Source: Angiostrongylus vasorum
Taxonomy: Eukaryota > Nematoda > Chromadorea > Rhabditida > Metastrongylidae
Assembly: GCA_018806985.1 (NCBI GenBank)
Contig: JADANN010000303.1
Coordinates: 23,402 to 87,401, forward strand
Direction of reading: 5' to 3'
Length of the DNA stretch: 64,000 nucleotides
Below are positions 21,790-33,885 of the stretch, one piece after another. Numbering within the stretch: position 1 is the first letter of the stretch; every line of letters starts with the position of its first letter. The notes under the pieces are model-generated. The model saw only the letters and a list, made by a program, of their open reading frames with translations. It searched no databases and was not told where the DNA came from. The translations under genes and the position numbers were made by a program.

Positions 21790-23690
21790 GCTCTAGGAGC
21801 ACGTGTGAAGAAATTCACATCGGAAGCTACGGATTGCAGCGAATTGAACATGGTGAGCAGCTCTCTGAGATAATCATGATGGCGAAGCCTTTCATGGTAA
21901 CAAATGCTTGAAGACGCCCTCTTCTGTGGTAGCCCTGGGAGTTTTTCCAGTGGAAAGCATCATGACGAAATTGAGCACTTCATAGTAGGCTAAAGATTTT
22001 GCCCAGTCGATGTAGTTTTGCTCACAAGGTATTTCACAGAATCGATTCAGTGCCTCTCTCGTAAAAGTTGAATTTTCTTTCAGTCGCAAACTTCAAGAAA
22101 CAAAATTTCGTCAACAGGTTAATTAGAGCTTATTCACGTCTTTAGCCGGCTTCTGGGAAAACATTTTTCATCAGAACATCGACGAGGAATTTGACCAGAT
22201 TATTGAACATTTAACTACACTGCTAAAAGTAGCCTGGAGTTCAAAGGTCACTAAGAGACCTGTTCACAGAAACCTTTGAGCTGGCACGTAAAGGTGAAGT
22301 GGCAAGAATATCATGTAACCAGCAAAACAAGTGAGTGAATTGTAAAAGGTTCAAGAGAGCAGTTGTCATGCTCAGCAACAGTTTGCAAGTTATTTGGTCA
22401 TGAAAACCACCTTCTGATGACCATACGAGGGGCACTCGCTGTTCCCAGAAAAAACTACTCTCAGCCACCCCCTTCTGCCAACACATTAAATGAGAAAGGG
22501 TGACTATTTCACGTGATGTCCTTTCCAAGGTCTGATATCTCATCCCATCGGTGAAGAGGCGTAGAACACTTGATCCGAAAAGCATTACCTAACTACCTAA
22601 AGAACTTATCGCCAGACTTGATCACCACATAGATCCGGTTATTCACATGTCGTTCGGAATGCAACGTTCCTAGCTAGTGGAAAACCAGTAAAACAAAATT
22701 TTTACACTAGAAGAGAGATCAACAAGACACCAGCGACTACAGACCGATCTACCTGTTGTCTGCCGTCTAGAAGTGCTTCACTCGAGCAAGTGTCGAACCG
22801 ATTGACACTGGACAAATACAATTCAGTGGAGAAAGGAGAGTAATGCGAGCAAGCTAAATTTCAAAAAAGAACCAGTACGACTAACAACATGCACATGATC
22901 AGATCTATTGAAGCATCGAGAGAGTATGATAGACCACTACGTTTAAACTTTATCGATCCCAATAATGAATTAAACTCTGTTGGGATAGAAGAACTTGTGG
23001 AAGCTATGGACAGCTAGCACGTTTTTACTGAGTATATAATGGTCCTTTGTAAGCACCACAGAATAACATCGAGATCATAATTGCCATTCTGAAACGATAC
23101 TGTCACTGATGAGAGAAAGAGCGGTCTGGCAAAGGTATATCAACTCGCTAAAACTACTTAACACCATTTGCATAAGAACGTCACTCAAAAACTGTAATCT
23201 GACACATGATAACGAGATCGGAGGACCAGCAGTCAAATTATGTTTCAATTGCTGATGACTTCGTTTTTATTACAGCATGAACCCCTCACGTGGAACGAAT
23301 GCAGGCCCTTGTTGGAAGCGTTTGTGGAATAATAGGTCTTCAGATGAAACTTAATAAAACGACGCTGACTAGAAAAGATTTATTGGTTGATGGCCCATTC
23401 ATGCCAAACGTAATATCAAGATGCTTTGTCTATATAAATGTGAGTCGGTACGTTTATATGATGAGGATCCCATCTACAAAGCTGAGCAGGAGGAAAACAG
23501 CGATTTGAAAGAGAATCGAAGGCAAGAAACAATTATCCCGATGTGCATCTGGTCCACTCTACAGTTCATCTTGCCCTGACGTACGTCATGGAAATTTGGA
23601 TCCCACAAAAGTAGTGTGAAAATGCAATCAATGTAGTCAGACAATGTAGCGAATCCGAATTTCGGAGCCATGCCCTCAATCAGTTATGGG
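21790..23690 (+). mobile_element. RTE-2-type element, ancient and heavily broken
   Basis: The order of RTE-2 coding blocks is kept. First comes the end of the endonuclease (HIGSYGLQRIEHGEQLSEIIM at ~21815). Then the KRPVHRN linker follows at 22240 and the RT segment DYRPIYLLSAV at ~22735. The catalytic region ADDFVFI lies at ~23255, LQMKLNKTTL at ~23340, and a VHLALTYVMEIW C-terminal segment at ~23570. Stops and frameshifts occur throughout. No 3' tail is visible. Confidence 0.65.
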
Positions 23691-24523
23691 AGACGCAGCC
23701 GTGCACACTTCTGTCTACCGATGCCTAATGAACGTCTCAGTTCGGACATATCTCTATTAATAGAAATAAGAACGGATGGCGCAGTGGTAATGATGCCCAT
23801 CACCAAGGAAAATGATGAGTCAACCGCCCACTGGTTAAGAGTTTGTTGGCTTCTTCAGGCAATTTGATAAGCACTCAAAAAAAGTCTTTGGATATAATAC
23901 ACTTTGTGCCATTACAGTGCTTCCTAAAACTGCTAAAGGATCATAAATTCGACAGGAATTCTCGCCATAAGCATAATTTGGACTTTCTTTTTTCCACATG
24001 CCAACCAACTGATACATGAAAAAAAGAAATGAGGGTAAAATTTATGGTGGCCCATTATTAAAACAGGCGCATAAAATATCGAGTAGTTCAAAACGTGGCA
24101 GACTTATAAATAGCAACGTTCAATAGTTGCAGTAAATCATAAGACCACAGATGTCGACGCAATCAGTTGAAGACGAAAGGGATAAGGAAAGCGCGAGTAA
24201 TACATCGTTAAATCACTAAGGATATCACAGAAATGCCGCTGATAAAGTGACTTCATGCGTATAAGTTGTTGATTAAGAAAGATGAATAAGAAATTTATCA
24301 TTAGCAAAGTTGCACTACGGTTTCGGAAGTCGTAAAGCGACTTAGTCACCGGAATGAAAATGTAGAGATCAGCTCTTACACGGCAAAAATCATCCCTTCC
24401 GAGAATGACATTTGCGCTGGGTCGATACTGGTCGCGTGGGGGCGCCTGTCACAACCTGACCTACTAGCTCTACGACAGATATTGGTATGTTAAGGAATTT
24501 ACTGGTTACTACTCATTTTACAA
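23691..24523. other. No gene recognised
   Basis: A tRNA A-box-like string (ATGGCGCAGTGGTAATGATGCC) lies at ~23776 without a convincing B-box or cloverleaf. Nothing else was seen. Confidence 0.4.
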
Positions 24524-24660
24524 GGAGCTAGTAGTGCTGTGGTATTGATGTCGATCACCACGATCACGGTTCTGGTTCCAACTTGCTCCTTGCCCCACCA
24601 ATCCGTCCGAGGTGGGAAATTGGTAGCGGACTTGTCTGGGAAAGGTTCACTCTCTGCAAT
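24524..24660 (+). repeat. SINE-B 5' fragment
   Basis: TAGTGCTGTGGT, GTCGATCACC, GCCCCACCAATCCGTCCGAGG, AAATTGGTAGCGGACTTGTCTGGGA match the first half of the family. Homology then stops. Confidence 0.6.
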
Positions 24661-25499
24661 TCAAGTGGGGACGCTATCGCTCAGGTACTCTAGTACTCCA
24701 GTTAAAATCTACCTCATCATTTTTTCAGCGACACTCATAATGAAGAAGACAACAATCCTCAATCAGCAGCCGAACGCGCATCCGAAAAGTTTGAAGACCT
24801 TAGTGAATGACGGATAGCTGAAAGTAAACAAATCGAATGCTAGAAGTGCTTGTATCCGCACAGTAGATGTGAAAGACGACTTTTGTAAAATTAAAACATA
24901 AATTGATTGGTATCATTCAATAGAAACATCATGAACATGCGCTAAATGGCAAAAACAAGTTCATTTCATGTGTTATCGCCAGACGTCGTTCATCTTGATA
25001 TGATATCCTTAACGAGAATCTAAATAATGCGCTAACTGGCGCATAGTAGCGCTAAGAAAATAAACTTTTAAGCCTGATATCCTCCTCGCAAAGATTCTAA
25101 AGTCAAAAAAAAAGAGTTCTCATCAGAATAGCCGAGACAACCCTTAACTTACAACCGGAATTGCAACTTATGGAGATAGCAACCTATTATTGAACTTTTG
25201 ACGTCGCCGAACATTCTGCAGCACACTGTAATTTACAGGACAAAAATCTTAGATCGTTAAGAGATTAATCCTAAATCAGTAGCTTCATTTTCCCTGGATT
25301 TTTTTCGCAACATTTTTTTATTTCAAATTACTCGGCAAAGCTCTTTTCATTCACTTTCGTTACACATAGTATAAAGTGTGATTTTGACGAAATTAAAGGG
25401 TTCAAATTTCAAATAGCAAAATAGCAATTTCGACAGATCTGCTTCTGCGAATTCAAATGCGGAGGTATGCAGCGTAAATGGCTCGAAACATTAGTCTGC
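24661..25499. other. No gene recognised
   Basis: AT-rich sequence with stops in all frames. The 5' terminal inverted repeat of the adjacent mariner fragment should be here but could not be recognised. Confidence 0.4.
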
Positions 25500-26190
25500 A
25501 ATGGGGGGCAAGGAAGTATTAACGAACTCACAGCGCAGCGCCAGTTTGTAAGGTGCCGCTTCCGCGAGTTTGACGTCGAAGGTGAGTGACGTCGCGGACG
25601 TTGCAGTTGACGAATGCGAATTGAAAGTTTAGTTGAAGGAAATAAATGTATGGATCTCCTAAAAGTTGTATAGGACTCGTTGAGAGTTTCTTAGTGTTTC
25701 TGAACAACCAGAAAAAATATTAGTAAGTGAAAAGAATCGACAAATGAATGCCGCACGAATTGCATCAAAAAGAAGGTAAAGCTGAAAGGTCTACTACAGG
25801 TTTAATTGATCGCGACATCCTGAATTCAAGTGAAACGACTAAAAAAGTAGGCCGTCGAACCGACGAAATGCACCAAAGATTTCAGTGCCTGCTTCTGCAC
25901 TGGACAACACAAAGTGACCAATCGTTCTTCACAATAACGCGCGGCCACACGTCGAACTACGGACACTAAAGTTGAACAAGGTCAGGTACGAAACTCTGCC
26001 TCAAGCATACCATCACACTCACCAGACCTCTCGCCGAACGACTATCAATTCATTAATCAGCTTGGCAAGTTACCGTGCAAGAAAGATTTCAGAAGCCAAA
26101 TTGAGGACGAAATTACCTTCAACAACCTCATCGCCTACAGAAGCCCGTAATCTTACAGAACTGGTATAATTTGGTAGAAACGCGTCACTA
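25500..26190 (+). mobile_element. mariner-family (Tc1/mariner) transposase remnant
   Basis: Segments in mariner order are spread over several frames: FREFDVEGE at ~25565, a VDECELK stretch at ~25605, PHELHQKEGK at ~25752 (the WVPHEL box), DEMHQRFQCLLL at ~25865, a decayed LHDNARPH block at ~25930, and YETLPQ followed by a decayed SPDLSP-type stretch to 26170. The part between the PHEL box and DEMHQ is deleted, removing the first catalytic aspartates. Mariner elements are documented in hookworms (bandit in Ancylostoma caninum). The subfamily cannot be fixed by eye. Confidence 0.7.
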
Positions 26191-26507
26191 ATTTCCGAAC
26201 AATTTATTAGTTGACACTTAATGATGACTTGAAAGACCGTATTCACGAATGTGTTCGTTCGCAAATAAATCAAATGTCACTCCTTGCAAGAAAAACAATT
26301 TAGGGAGTAAATGTATTGACAATACGTGCTCTCACCTCACTGCCAAAGCCAATAACAAAGTCACAATTATCTAACGAATTAACGACAAGTTCAAGAATTC
26401 AAAGCAACGGAGATAGTAATACAGGTGACCTCTTCGATATAAATAACATATTGTAAAACATAAGCTCTTAAGTAACTGCACGCTCCAATTCTCTCAAACG
26501 ATAGCAT
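26191..26507. other. No gene recognised
   Basis: Nothing recognisable between the mariner remnant and the SINE. Confidence 0.4.
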
Positions 26508-26785
26508 GGGCGTGTTTCCATCAGGAAGCCTCACTAAGAATAAACCAATACCAGGATCCACTACCGTCCTGGTATCAAAGTCGAACGGTGGTAAATCTCC
26601 CTCTGATCCACAAGGGCTGAGAATGCCGGTGGTGGTGAGGACCTGGGGCAGACTTTGGCCAGGCTGACCTCGAGACTCCAGGGAACCATAATGGTTTAAC
26701 CAGCAAATCTCTAAAAAGTGGAGATTATGCTGGAGCGCGCACAACCAGTGAGGACGGTCCATTCAAGCATCAAGTATCAAGTAGG
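26508..26785 (+). repeat. SINE-A copy, 5'-truncated
   Basis: It lacks the tRNA-like head, starting at GCGTGTTTCCATCAGGAAGCC, and runs to the tail ATTCAAGCATCAAGTATCAAGT. Five-prime truncation is typical of LINE-machinery insertion. Confidence 0.85.
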
Positions 26786-27629
26786 GGAAGCAACTGTGGC
26801 AAATGACAAATAGTAAGGCGAAGCACAAGTGTCGTTCCTTGGATTCTTTCTAGGAATAGGTTTAACGAACCGACGTTAATTGTAATTCCTATCTAACGTG
26901 ATATAAGAAACGGATGATAACAAGTAATGCGCTTTAAAACAAGCACCGCTTCCACTTCAAACGATTGCGGAAATTGAAACAACGATGATAAATCGGGATA
27001 GAAGTTCACATCCTGTAATTAATTGACAGGGCTACTTCGGATTAAGGGCTTTCCCTTGGAATTCAAACACGGCTGTGATTAACAGAAACTAAAACCAGGG
27101 CATTAGGGTTTCTTAGATCTCTGATGAATACTAAGCAGCAAAACAAGTCACTTTGTAGTGATGCGCTTGTACGATAAAGTGCATAAGCACGGGAATTCTT
27201 TTCAATCGCAGTACTGTCGGAGCCACAACTTCTAGAATTAAAACTAGAGCTAACTGGCTACAATTTTGCTATCTATTTCAAAAAATATTACGTTACAACG
27301 GTAATCGGTCAGAATCACAGACGAATACCATCCAGAAAAAAATGCGATTTTTTACTTAATGGAATCTTCCTCAACAAACATTCCTAAATCATCCATTAAA
27401 TTGGAACAGCCTAAGATGAAACACGTACTGCATTGGAAATGATCGCCAATAATCCGCTAACGAAAGAACACACTTGAAATGGAATCAATAGTAAGTGGGA
27501 GAAGGGAGGTCATGTGGCGATTGCTGCGTTGTTGCGAAATATTTGGATGGCCCGTCTTCATTAAACGTATGGGCGCCAACATAATTGACACGTGCTGGTT
27601 TAGCCATTCAGGATCACCATACTATTACC
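26786..27629. other. No gene recognised
   Basis: AT-rich, no open frame over 60 codons of interest, no repeat recognised. Confidence 0.4.
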
Positions 27630-27791
27630 TTTAAATCAGAAGGGTGGTGATTCCCGGCATTGGTTTACGCTTAGCTGGGCTACCCGATGAAAATGTCGGA
27701 CTCCTTCTAGGCTTGGGAATGGGGGGTGAGAGAGGATGGAAAGAACACTCCGCTCTATATCACCGTTTGACACCTAGGACCACCTCCCTCA
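27630..27791 (-). repeat. SINE-A fragment (head and middle)
   Basis: Plus-strand text GGTGATTCCCGGCATTGGTT, TTAGCTGGGCTACCCGATG and ACCGTTTGACACCTAGGACCACCTCCC is the reverse of the SINE-A first half. The RTE-like tail is absent. Confidence 0.7.
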
Positions 27792-28842
27792 CAAACAAAA
27801 AATTTTTTATTTTTTGCCATGTACGCCGCCGAAATATTGAAAAAAGAACCATTGAAAACCGCCGTATAGATAACACATCATCATGGAGAGCGTTGTATGA
27901 AAGAGATTTGCGATACTGATCTGAATTGCATGGTGCAGAAATGGGCGAGGTGGTGAAGCTGTGAACATCCATGTTAGATTCAGTACCGCGATGTTGGAGA
28001 CGCGAATCCTTCAAGAAAAACTGAACGTAAACCGGTGTCAGCTACCGTGGGAGTTAATTAGAGAGATCAATCATAGGATGCTATCTATATTGTGCGGAAG
28101 TATTCAAGTGTGAAAATCGACCAATGTTTGAAAATATGGGAGAAAACGTTGATAAAGCATTTTTTAGGTTACTCTTTATAAAATCCAATGTATAATTCGG
28201 TGTAGGGTAAGAAAGCTCATATACCAAATCAATTGAGAGGCAGAAAGCGTATTGGTAATAGATACGGAGCAATAGTGCACACATGGTCACTGGTTCAACT
28301 CCACGACGGGTTAACCAATCCTTATAACCCTCAGGCGAATCGGTGCCATGCCCTTCTTGGCAACTTTCCCCATTCCAAAAAACTGGAGACGGCATGTGGT
28401 GAACACCTGAAAGCACCGTGGTAGAGCTATTCCAGTATCCCAAAGAGAATCTACTCGACCAGCTCTCACTGACATTGATGAATGAGACAGAATATTCAGA
28501 TGGCAGATGAACTCATGCTCAAATTTGTAAGCCTTTGTGGATGACTAATGCGAAAATAAAGAATTGAGTGATGTGGTGGAATTAGCATAGTGTATGAAGT
28601 TGAAGCATTTAGATAAAATAGATGATACACAACCAATCAATTTCAAGAACTCTTGAAATATTCATCTACCGGCTTCACCAGGTGCGGGGTATGTACCCAA
28701 GTTCGCCATCGAAACTTCTTATTCTTACTTAGTCAGGTTGGCTCGTCATCCAGCACCAGCATTTCACCCATTCGTTTTATGGCTTCTCCTGAAACCTTGG
28801 AATACTGATCTTAGGGCGATTACATCTCTTCCTCTCATATAG
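27792..28842. other. No gene recognised
   Basis: A tRNA-like B-box (GGTTCAACTCC) occurs at ~28292 without a matching acceptor stem. The frame 28081-28443 (-) has no known features. The right end should be intron if the exon at 28843 is real. Confidence 0.4.
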
Positions 28843-28977
28843 GTACTGGCTGTTATGGTAAGACGGAGGTTTGCTGTCTTAGAGGATTATACATCAGGGA
28901 CAGCAGCGATTCATGTCGCTGTGGCGATATCTGCGATTACTGGACCAAGTCTAATCGATGGCAAAGTGGGAAATCAT
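28843..28977 (+). CDS. Possible exon of an extracellular cysteine-rich protein
   Basis: A polypyrimidine acceptor (CTCTTCCTCTCATATAG|GT) and a donor (CAT|GTAAGC) enclose 135 bp, a multiple of three with intron phase 1 on both sides. Phase 1-1 exons are typical of shuffled extracellular modules. The frame set by those phases is open and holds seven cysteines in 43 residues: CYGKTEVCCLRG, then SDSCRCGDICDYW, then a final C. The CxCxxxC core resembles a somatomedin-B/TINAG-like cysteine module, but the usual downstream CC pair is missing. An overlapping frame (28855-29082) is also open, and no partner exon was found. The host gene is unknown. Confidence 0.35.
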
Positions 28978-29107
28978 GTAAGCTCACGATTTTTTTATCA
29001 CACGACCCTTGTTTCCCCTAGGGCTAATTCGCTGCAGGTTCTCATACTTTGCTCTTTATTCGCATTCCGATTTTACTCTTGATTATTTTGTACTCCAGTT
29101 ATCAATT

Positions 29108-29499
29108 CCCTCCCAACGGTTTACCGCCTCATCGTGGCTAAGAGGTGTTCCTGGGTGTCGGACTGCGGTGTACAGCGGGGGATTCGTCTCCCCGGCAGGG
29201 TCTCCCAAACTGAGAAGGAGTCCGACCTTTCCATCAGGAAGCCAAACAACGAGTAAACCAATACCAGGATCCACCACCGTCCTGCTATCAAAGTAGCATG
29301 GTGGTAAACACCCTCTGATCCACTAGGGCTGCTACTGCCTGTGGTGGTGAAGACCTGTGGCAGACTTTGGCCAGGCTGACCCCAGGATTCCAGGGAACCA
29401 CCATGGCTAAACAAGCAAATCTCCGAAAAATGGTGATTTTGCTGGGGGCCCGCACAACTAGTGAGGACGGGCCGTTCAAGTTCAAGTATCGAGTATCAA
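29108..29499 (+). repeat. SINE-A copy, full length (best reference copy)
   Basis: It runs from CCCTCCCAACGGTTTACCGC to GTTCAAGTATCGAGTATC. The A-box-like TGGCTAAGAGG lies ~30 bp in, and the B-box-like GGATTCGTCTCC about 40 bp further. The last ~50 bp (GCTGGGGGCCCGCACAACTA onward) match the RTE-1 3' end. The frames 29009-29654 are translations of the repeat. Confidence 0.92.
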
Positions 29500-29556
29500 T
29501 TAAAGTCTGCTTTGTCTGTTCAATTATTCTCTCCAAAAATCGCTGTGCTAAGCACG

Positions 29557-29557
29557 C

Positions 29558-29623
<66 letters not shown>
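29557..29623. repeat. (AT)n microsatellite
   Basis: About 65 bp of almost pure AT dinucleotide immediately downstream of the SINE-A copy. Confidence 0.97.
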
Positions 29624-29628
<5 letters not shown>

Positions 29629-29654
29629 TTGCTTTTTTATTTGGAGCCTATTAG

Positions 29655-29775
29655 AATTATTTCACAGCAGGATACTATGTGAAATACAACGGTAATGATG
29701 CTGATATATTTGCAAAACTCCGGACCGTAGGGCGCTATTACCTTTTCCGGGGGCAAACTGCTCATTATATCAAAT
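29655..29775 (-). repeat. SINE-C fragment
   Basis: Minus-strand text GGAAAAGGTAATAGCGCC, GGTCCGGAGTTTTGCAAATAT, CAGCATCATTACCGTTGTAT matches the copy at 40004-40165. Confidence 0.65.
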
Positions 29776-30608
29776 AATACAACATCTCAAAAAAAATAAC
29801 AAAATACGCATATACAGGTTGATAGAAAATTTTTGTAAATCGTTGTTGACTGAGTTTTTCCTCAAAAAATATCGCTACAACAAAAGCGATACTTCTGGAG
29901 ATAAATGAAGTAGAGGGAATGGTAGAAAATACTGGAGACATTCTGTTATAATCAAATTCGTTGTGTGTTGAAGAGGAATTGAGAAGAGATAGCTTTTCAG
30001 AAGAAATTACTACTTCTAAATAAATCTTAGACGTTTAAATGAAGATGAAGGAATAAGAATTGGGTGAGCGACGAAAGCAATCATAGGTTGTAGCGGTGCT
30101 AACCAGGCAATCCACTTACCATTTATCAGGGTCAAATCTTTTCCAAGCTCTTGATTCATTTATGAGCTCACACAAGATTGTCAGAGATCTTTTTTTGTGG
30201 TTGATTTTTTGGCGATATCGCCTTCTTCACAGCAACAGTGATCTTCGTATCTCTTCAATAAACGTCTTTGTGTTGCATTCCTGGTTGCCGTGAAATCACT
30301 AGGCGCAACATCAAGCTAGATCTTTTGTTTATCACGAAGATGAATCGTTTTCGTCAATCGAAAGATTTTTTGAATGGAAAAAATCAGCGACGGCGTGATA
30401 ACATAATAAAGATAACAGCGAATAAAGTCATCATTTTGGTTAACTGGGGTGCAGCAGAACCCTCCTAAGGAAACATGCAACAGGAAGTTAGGTGGAGTTT
30501 GTTGCTCTGCTATTCAGTTGTCGTAATAGAGCTGGTTTCAACTTAATAGCGGATTCATCAGCACATCATAAATTTTAGCAAAGGAATAAAGCACTGGGTG
30601 AATCTTTT
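29776..30608. other. No gene recognised; degenerate hammerhead-like motif at 30204-30232 (-)
   Basis: GTGAAGAAGGCGATATCGCC on the minus strand keeps the hairpin of the motif family but has lost CTGA and GAAAC. No other structure is recognised. Confidence 0.35.
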
Positions 30609-31004
30609 ATACTTGATACTTGATATTTGAATGGGCCGTCCTCACTGGCTGTGTGGGCCCCAGCATAATCTCCATTTTTTGGAGATTTGCTGATTAAGCC
30701 ACTGTGGTTCCCTGGAATCCCGAGGTCAGCCTTGCCAAAGTCTAACCCAGGTCTTCAACTCCACAGGCAGTAGCAGCCCTAGTGGATCAGAGGGAGATTT
30801 GCCACCATGCGACTTTGATACCAGGACGGTGATGTATCATTGTATTGGTTTACTCTCAGCTAGGCTTCCTGATGGAAACGCCGGACTCCTTCTCATCTTG
30901 GGAGACCCTGCCATGGGGACGAATCCCCCCCCCCGCTGTACATCGCAGTCCGACACCCAGGAACACCTCCCAGCCACGATGAGGCGGTAAACCGTTGGGA
31001 GGCG
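30609..31004 (-). repeat. SINE-A copy, full length
   Basis: Tail ACTTGATACTTGATATTTGA (minus-strand 3' end) at the left; head GTAAACCGTTGGGAGG at the right. A run of about ten C replaces part of the B-box region. The frame 30799-30990 is repeat. Confidence 0.9.
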
Positions 31005-31599
31005 GTTAATCTTTTTGCAAATGTGATTGACATGTTGATATTCAACATAATTATTATTTATATTATCGAATTTCCCATGCTGTGATTACGCCAACATTTC
31101 TTTGGTTTGGTGCGTTGGTCATCGATAAAAAAAATTTCGGATTTGTTGTTAAAGGTAAGCTTGCATTTGTGATTTCTTTTCCTGTTAATGCTGGTGAATG
31201 CTGGTCATGCTGATTCTCCCTAGAATGCTAGGATGGCTCTGCTAGAGCGTTCCCAAATGCTCATCGCAGCTAGTTGCCTTCATTTGTGGTGCAGATTGAA
31301 CTTTCCAGAAGATCCTAGAACCAGTTTACCAACCTCGGAGGAATAGGAAGATTGCGTTGCACGGGCATTGCTCGCACCAAAGATCATGCGTGTATTATTG
31401 CATAGCTCCTTTAACAACTTTGCTTCCTCTTAGAACCTTACTTCTTGTATGCTGCTTAGATTCCTTTATTAGCTTTCTTAAATGGCTTTCACTAATTTTT
31501 TTTCTACCACATTACTCAAAATTCGCGCTCCACGGGGGAAGCCATGTAGGTGTACATAAATGGAGAAGTTAACGTGAAAAAATAAAAGTCAGAGTAAAC
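31005..31599. other. No gene recognised
   Basis: If 31600-31882 is an internal exon, its upstream intron lies here; a GTCAG site at ~31589 could be the acceptor. No repeat was recognised. Confidence 0.4.
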
Positions 31600-31882
31600 A
31601 TGCGGCTTACGGAGTTTCGAAGCAGGATGAACAATTTCTCGAAGTTTTTCGGAGTTGCTACTGAAAGTCTGAGGCCAGAATTATCGTTATCAGATAAGCG
31701 AGAAGAGAACTTTGAAGTACTATCTAAGTCTACCATCAAGGATGTTGCCTGCCTTATACGGACAAGATATCGAGAGTCTTATGGATTGGAAAAAATTTTT
31801 CCTCCTTATGCAAGACAGGGGAGAACATTTTCTGTAACCAGATCTTGCGAGATGACAAGCGATAACATCAACAATATCAATG
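31600..31882 (+). CDS. Possible exon of an unassigned host gene (exon 1 of 2 seen)
   Basis: It is open for 94 codons from an ATG, with a soluble-protein-like composition, and ends at AATG|GTAAGA, a good donor, one base into a codon. That base joins in frame with an acceptor at 32444|. The segment STIKDVACLIRTR followed by PYARQGRTFSV faintly recalls the ATLRELTxLVKEV / ARKKGTxFxF pattern of SAP18 (a Sin3-complex subunit). The match is too weak to name the gene. A pseudogene or chance frame is possible. Confidence 0.3.
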
Positions 31883-32444
31883 GTAAGAGTTCGCGAAGCT
31901 GCACACTAATAGGATTTGATTTTCTTAGGTGAGCAGATTCCACTGAGCCATTCCTGGACGCTACAGATTGCCTGAAGAATTGGCCGGATGTAGTCACTTG
32001 ACGACCAACGAGACTTCGACGTAATCGGGCGGAATTTCCCCATATGGGGGTAAAGTAAAAAGGGCTCCATCCCTGTGTGGGTCCGCGCCGCTTCGTTGTT
32101 AAATACCGCTTTTTTGGAGCGGGAAGCAAGGCATGGTCTCAGTTCTGAATGCCCATTAGTCCAAAGTCGACTTAATGACGCAAATTCTGCGATGTTCCAC
32201 TACTATATCTGCAATATTAATGTGCATTCCATTTTCGAATCATTGCTGTTCATTTGAGCAATCGGAAAATAATGGCAGTCTTCTGATTTAGTTTCTCCCC
32301 ACCTATTTTTTTAGTAACAATTTTTTTTGCGAATAATGTGCTTTTTATGAACTATCGCAAAGATTATTTTATGAACTTTCAAGTGGCATGATTAATGCAC
32401 AGAATATGTGTATTTTGGACCAATTATAGACATTCGAATTTCAG

Positions 32445-32506
32445 ATGTCAAGTTGGCAAATGGCACCCTTCAAAAAACTTCTTTCCTGGGTGGGGAATCC
32501 ACATGA
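32445..32506 (+). CDS. Possible terminal exon paired with 31600-31882
   Basis: The acceptor GAATTTCAG|AT completes the codon left open at 31882 and reads DVKLANGTLQKTSFLGGEST then TGA. The TLQxxxF pattern would sit where SAP18 proteins have TLQSxRF, which is the only reason for that suggestion. The intron would be 562 bp. Confidence 0.25.
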
Positions 32507-32924
32507 TGCGTGGGACACAACCGCAGAACTGAACGCTTGGCGGATGGCTTTGACGAGTCAAATGCAGATGTTGCTGCAGTCAGTTCGAAAACATCAGATG
32601 GAACTGTGACAGAACTGATGAAGACAGAGGTCTCTCTGCACCTCTGCGTTCCTGTTGAATGTATGATTTGTGTGATCGTCATCTAAAAATCTACCGTGAT
32701 GACATGTTTTTCAGAAATTTTGCGTCAAGAAATTTCAAATCGCTTCGAATGTTTACTTTTACTTGATCGCACATACTTTGAAGCTCTGCGGAATCTTAAC
32801 CGCAATTGACGTGTTCCACAAACGCATGTAACGGCTTCTGAGAAGTAGGTACGGACAGTAGGACCCGCAATTATTATAAAAGGAGATGAATTAGACTACA
32901 CACACTGTATGTATCTTCATTTAC
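32507..32924. other. No gene recognised
   Basis: The frame 32470-32682 (-) is open but has no features. Possible 3' flank of the candidate gene. Confidence 0.35.
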
Positions 32925-33885
32925 CAAAGATGCAGTGAACGGCCTCAAATAGTCGTACCCCACTCTAGAGAACATTATTCTACAAGATCAATAATTATTA
33001 TTCACATTCATTCGTCCTTTGTTTGTTTATGATTATTTGCTTGTTTAGACCTTCTAAGGCTGACGAAACCCTTTTTTACCCTTTAAAAAACAGTTGTTGA
33101 TGAAGAAATCGAACATCAGAAAAATGTTTATAATTTAAAATTAAACGGCGTTCTATTGAAAAAGCATAGAGATGACGACGAACGTGTGTAACTGCTGAAA
33201 TGTTGCACCATCAACGTTATAGTAAAGAAAGTTGTAAAATCTCTTTGAGCACCAACACACCTTTCGTAGTTCATTAAGCCCGACGTTAATAAAAAAAAAT
33301 CACTGATGGTAATCTACCAGAAAGAGCTGCTTTTGTCTGGTGTTGAGCAGATTTAGAAATAACAGCAAATTCCATTCCCACGGTTTTTAGAGACTTCTGT
33401 TTTGCTTTTGTTGCCGATATTGTTGTTGTTCAAGCTTATCTAATGCACAACAAGGTGAAGTTCACTTTCAAAGCATTGAATTCGTGTCGTTTTCTTCATG
33501 AATTCGAACTTTGGCGTCCAACAACGGAGCAACTCGTCAAATCAAATCATGAGGACGGAGAAGCGCTTCTGAATGCACATTTCCCAGACTGTCGCAGTCG
33601 GGCCATTCTCCTTCAATAGTTGAGGTGCGTGGTTTAATATGGCTTAAATTACCAATGCTAAAATCTATGGAGTTGTGAGCCACTGATTTTCCCCCTATTT
33701 TTTTATAAGTATGCCTCTGCGTCGTGCTGGTTAAGCAACGAAACAGAATTCTAACTAGTGGATGGCATGAGATTGCCTTACCTGTCCAGTCTGTTCATGG
33801 TGGAAAGCATATGATTCGACTCCGGCGTGACCATAACCTCGAGATCCGAACAGGCGCTGTAGCATCGCGTACAGTACAGATCTCC
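32925..33885 (+). repeat. Duplicated 0.95-kb segment, copy 1 (uninterrupted)
   Basis: This aligns by eye along its length with 35158-35226 plus 37202-38115. Landmarks include CGGCCT.AAATAGTCGTACCC, TCAATAATTATTATTCACATTC, AATCACTGATGGTAATCTACCAGAAAGA, GTCAAATCAAATCA and ATTTAATATGGC.TAAATTAC. Orientation is direct. It contains no long conserved frame. It represents the site without the RTE-1 insertion. Confidence 0.85.

Noticed and set aside
29009..29654. Host gene frames at 29009-29296 and 29367-29654
   Set aside because: They coincide exactly with the SINE-A copy and the adjacent AT repeat, and the same peptides recur at other SINE-A copies.
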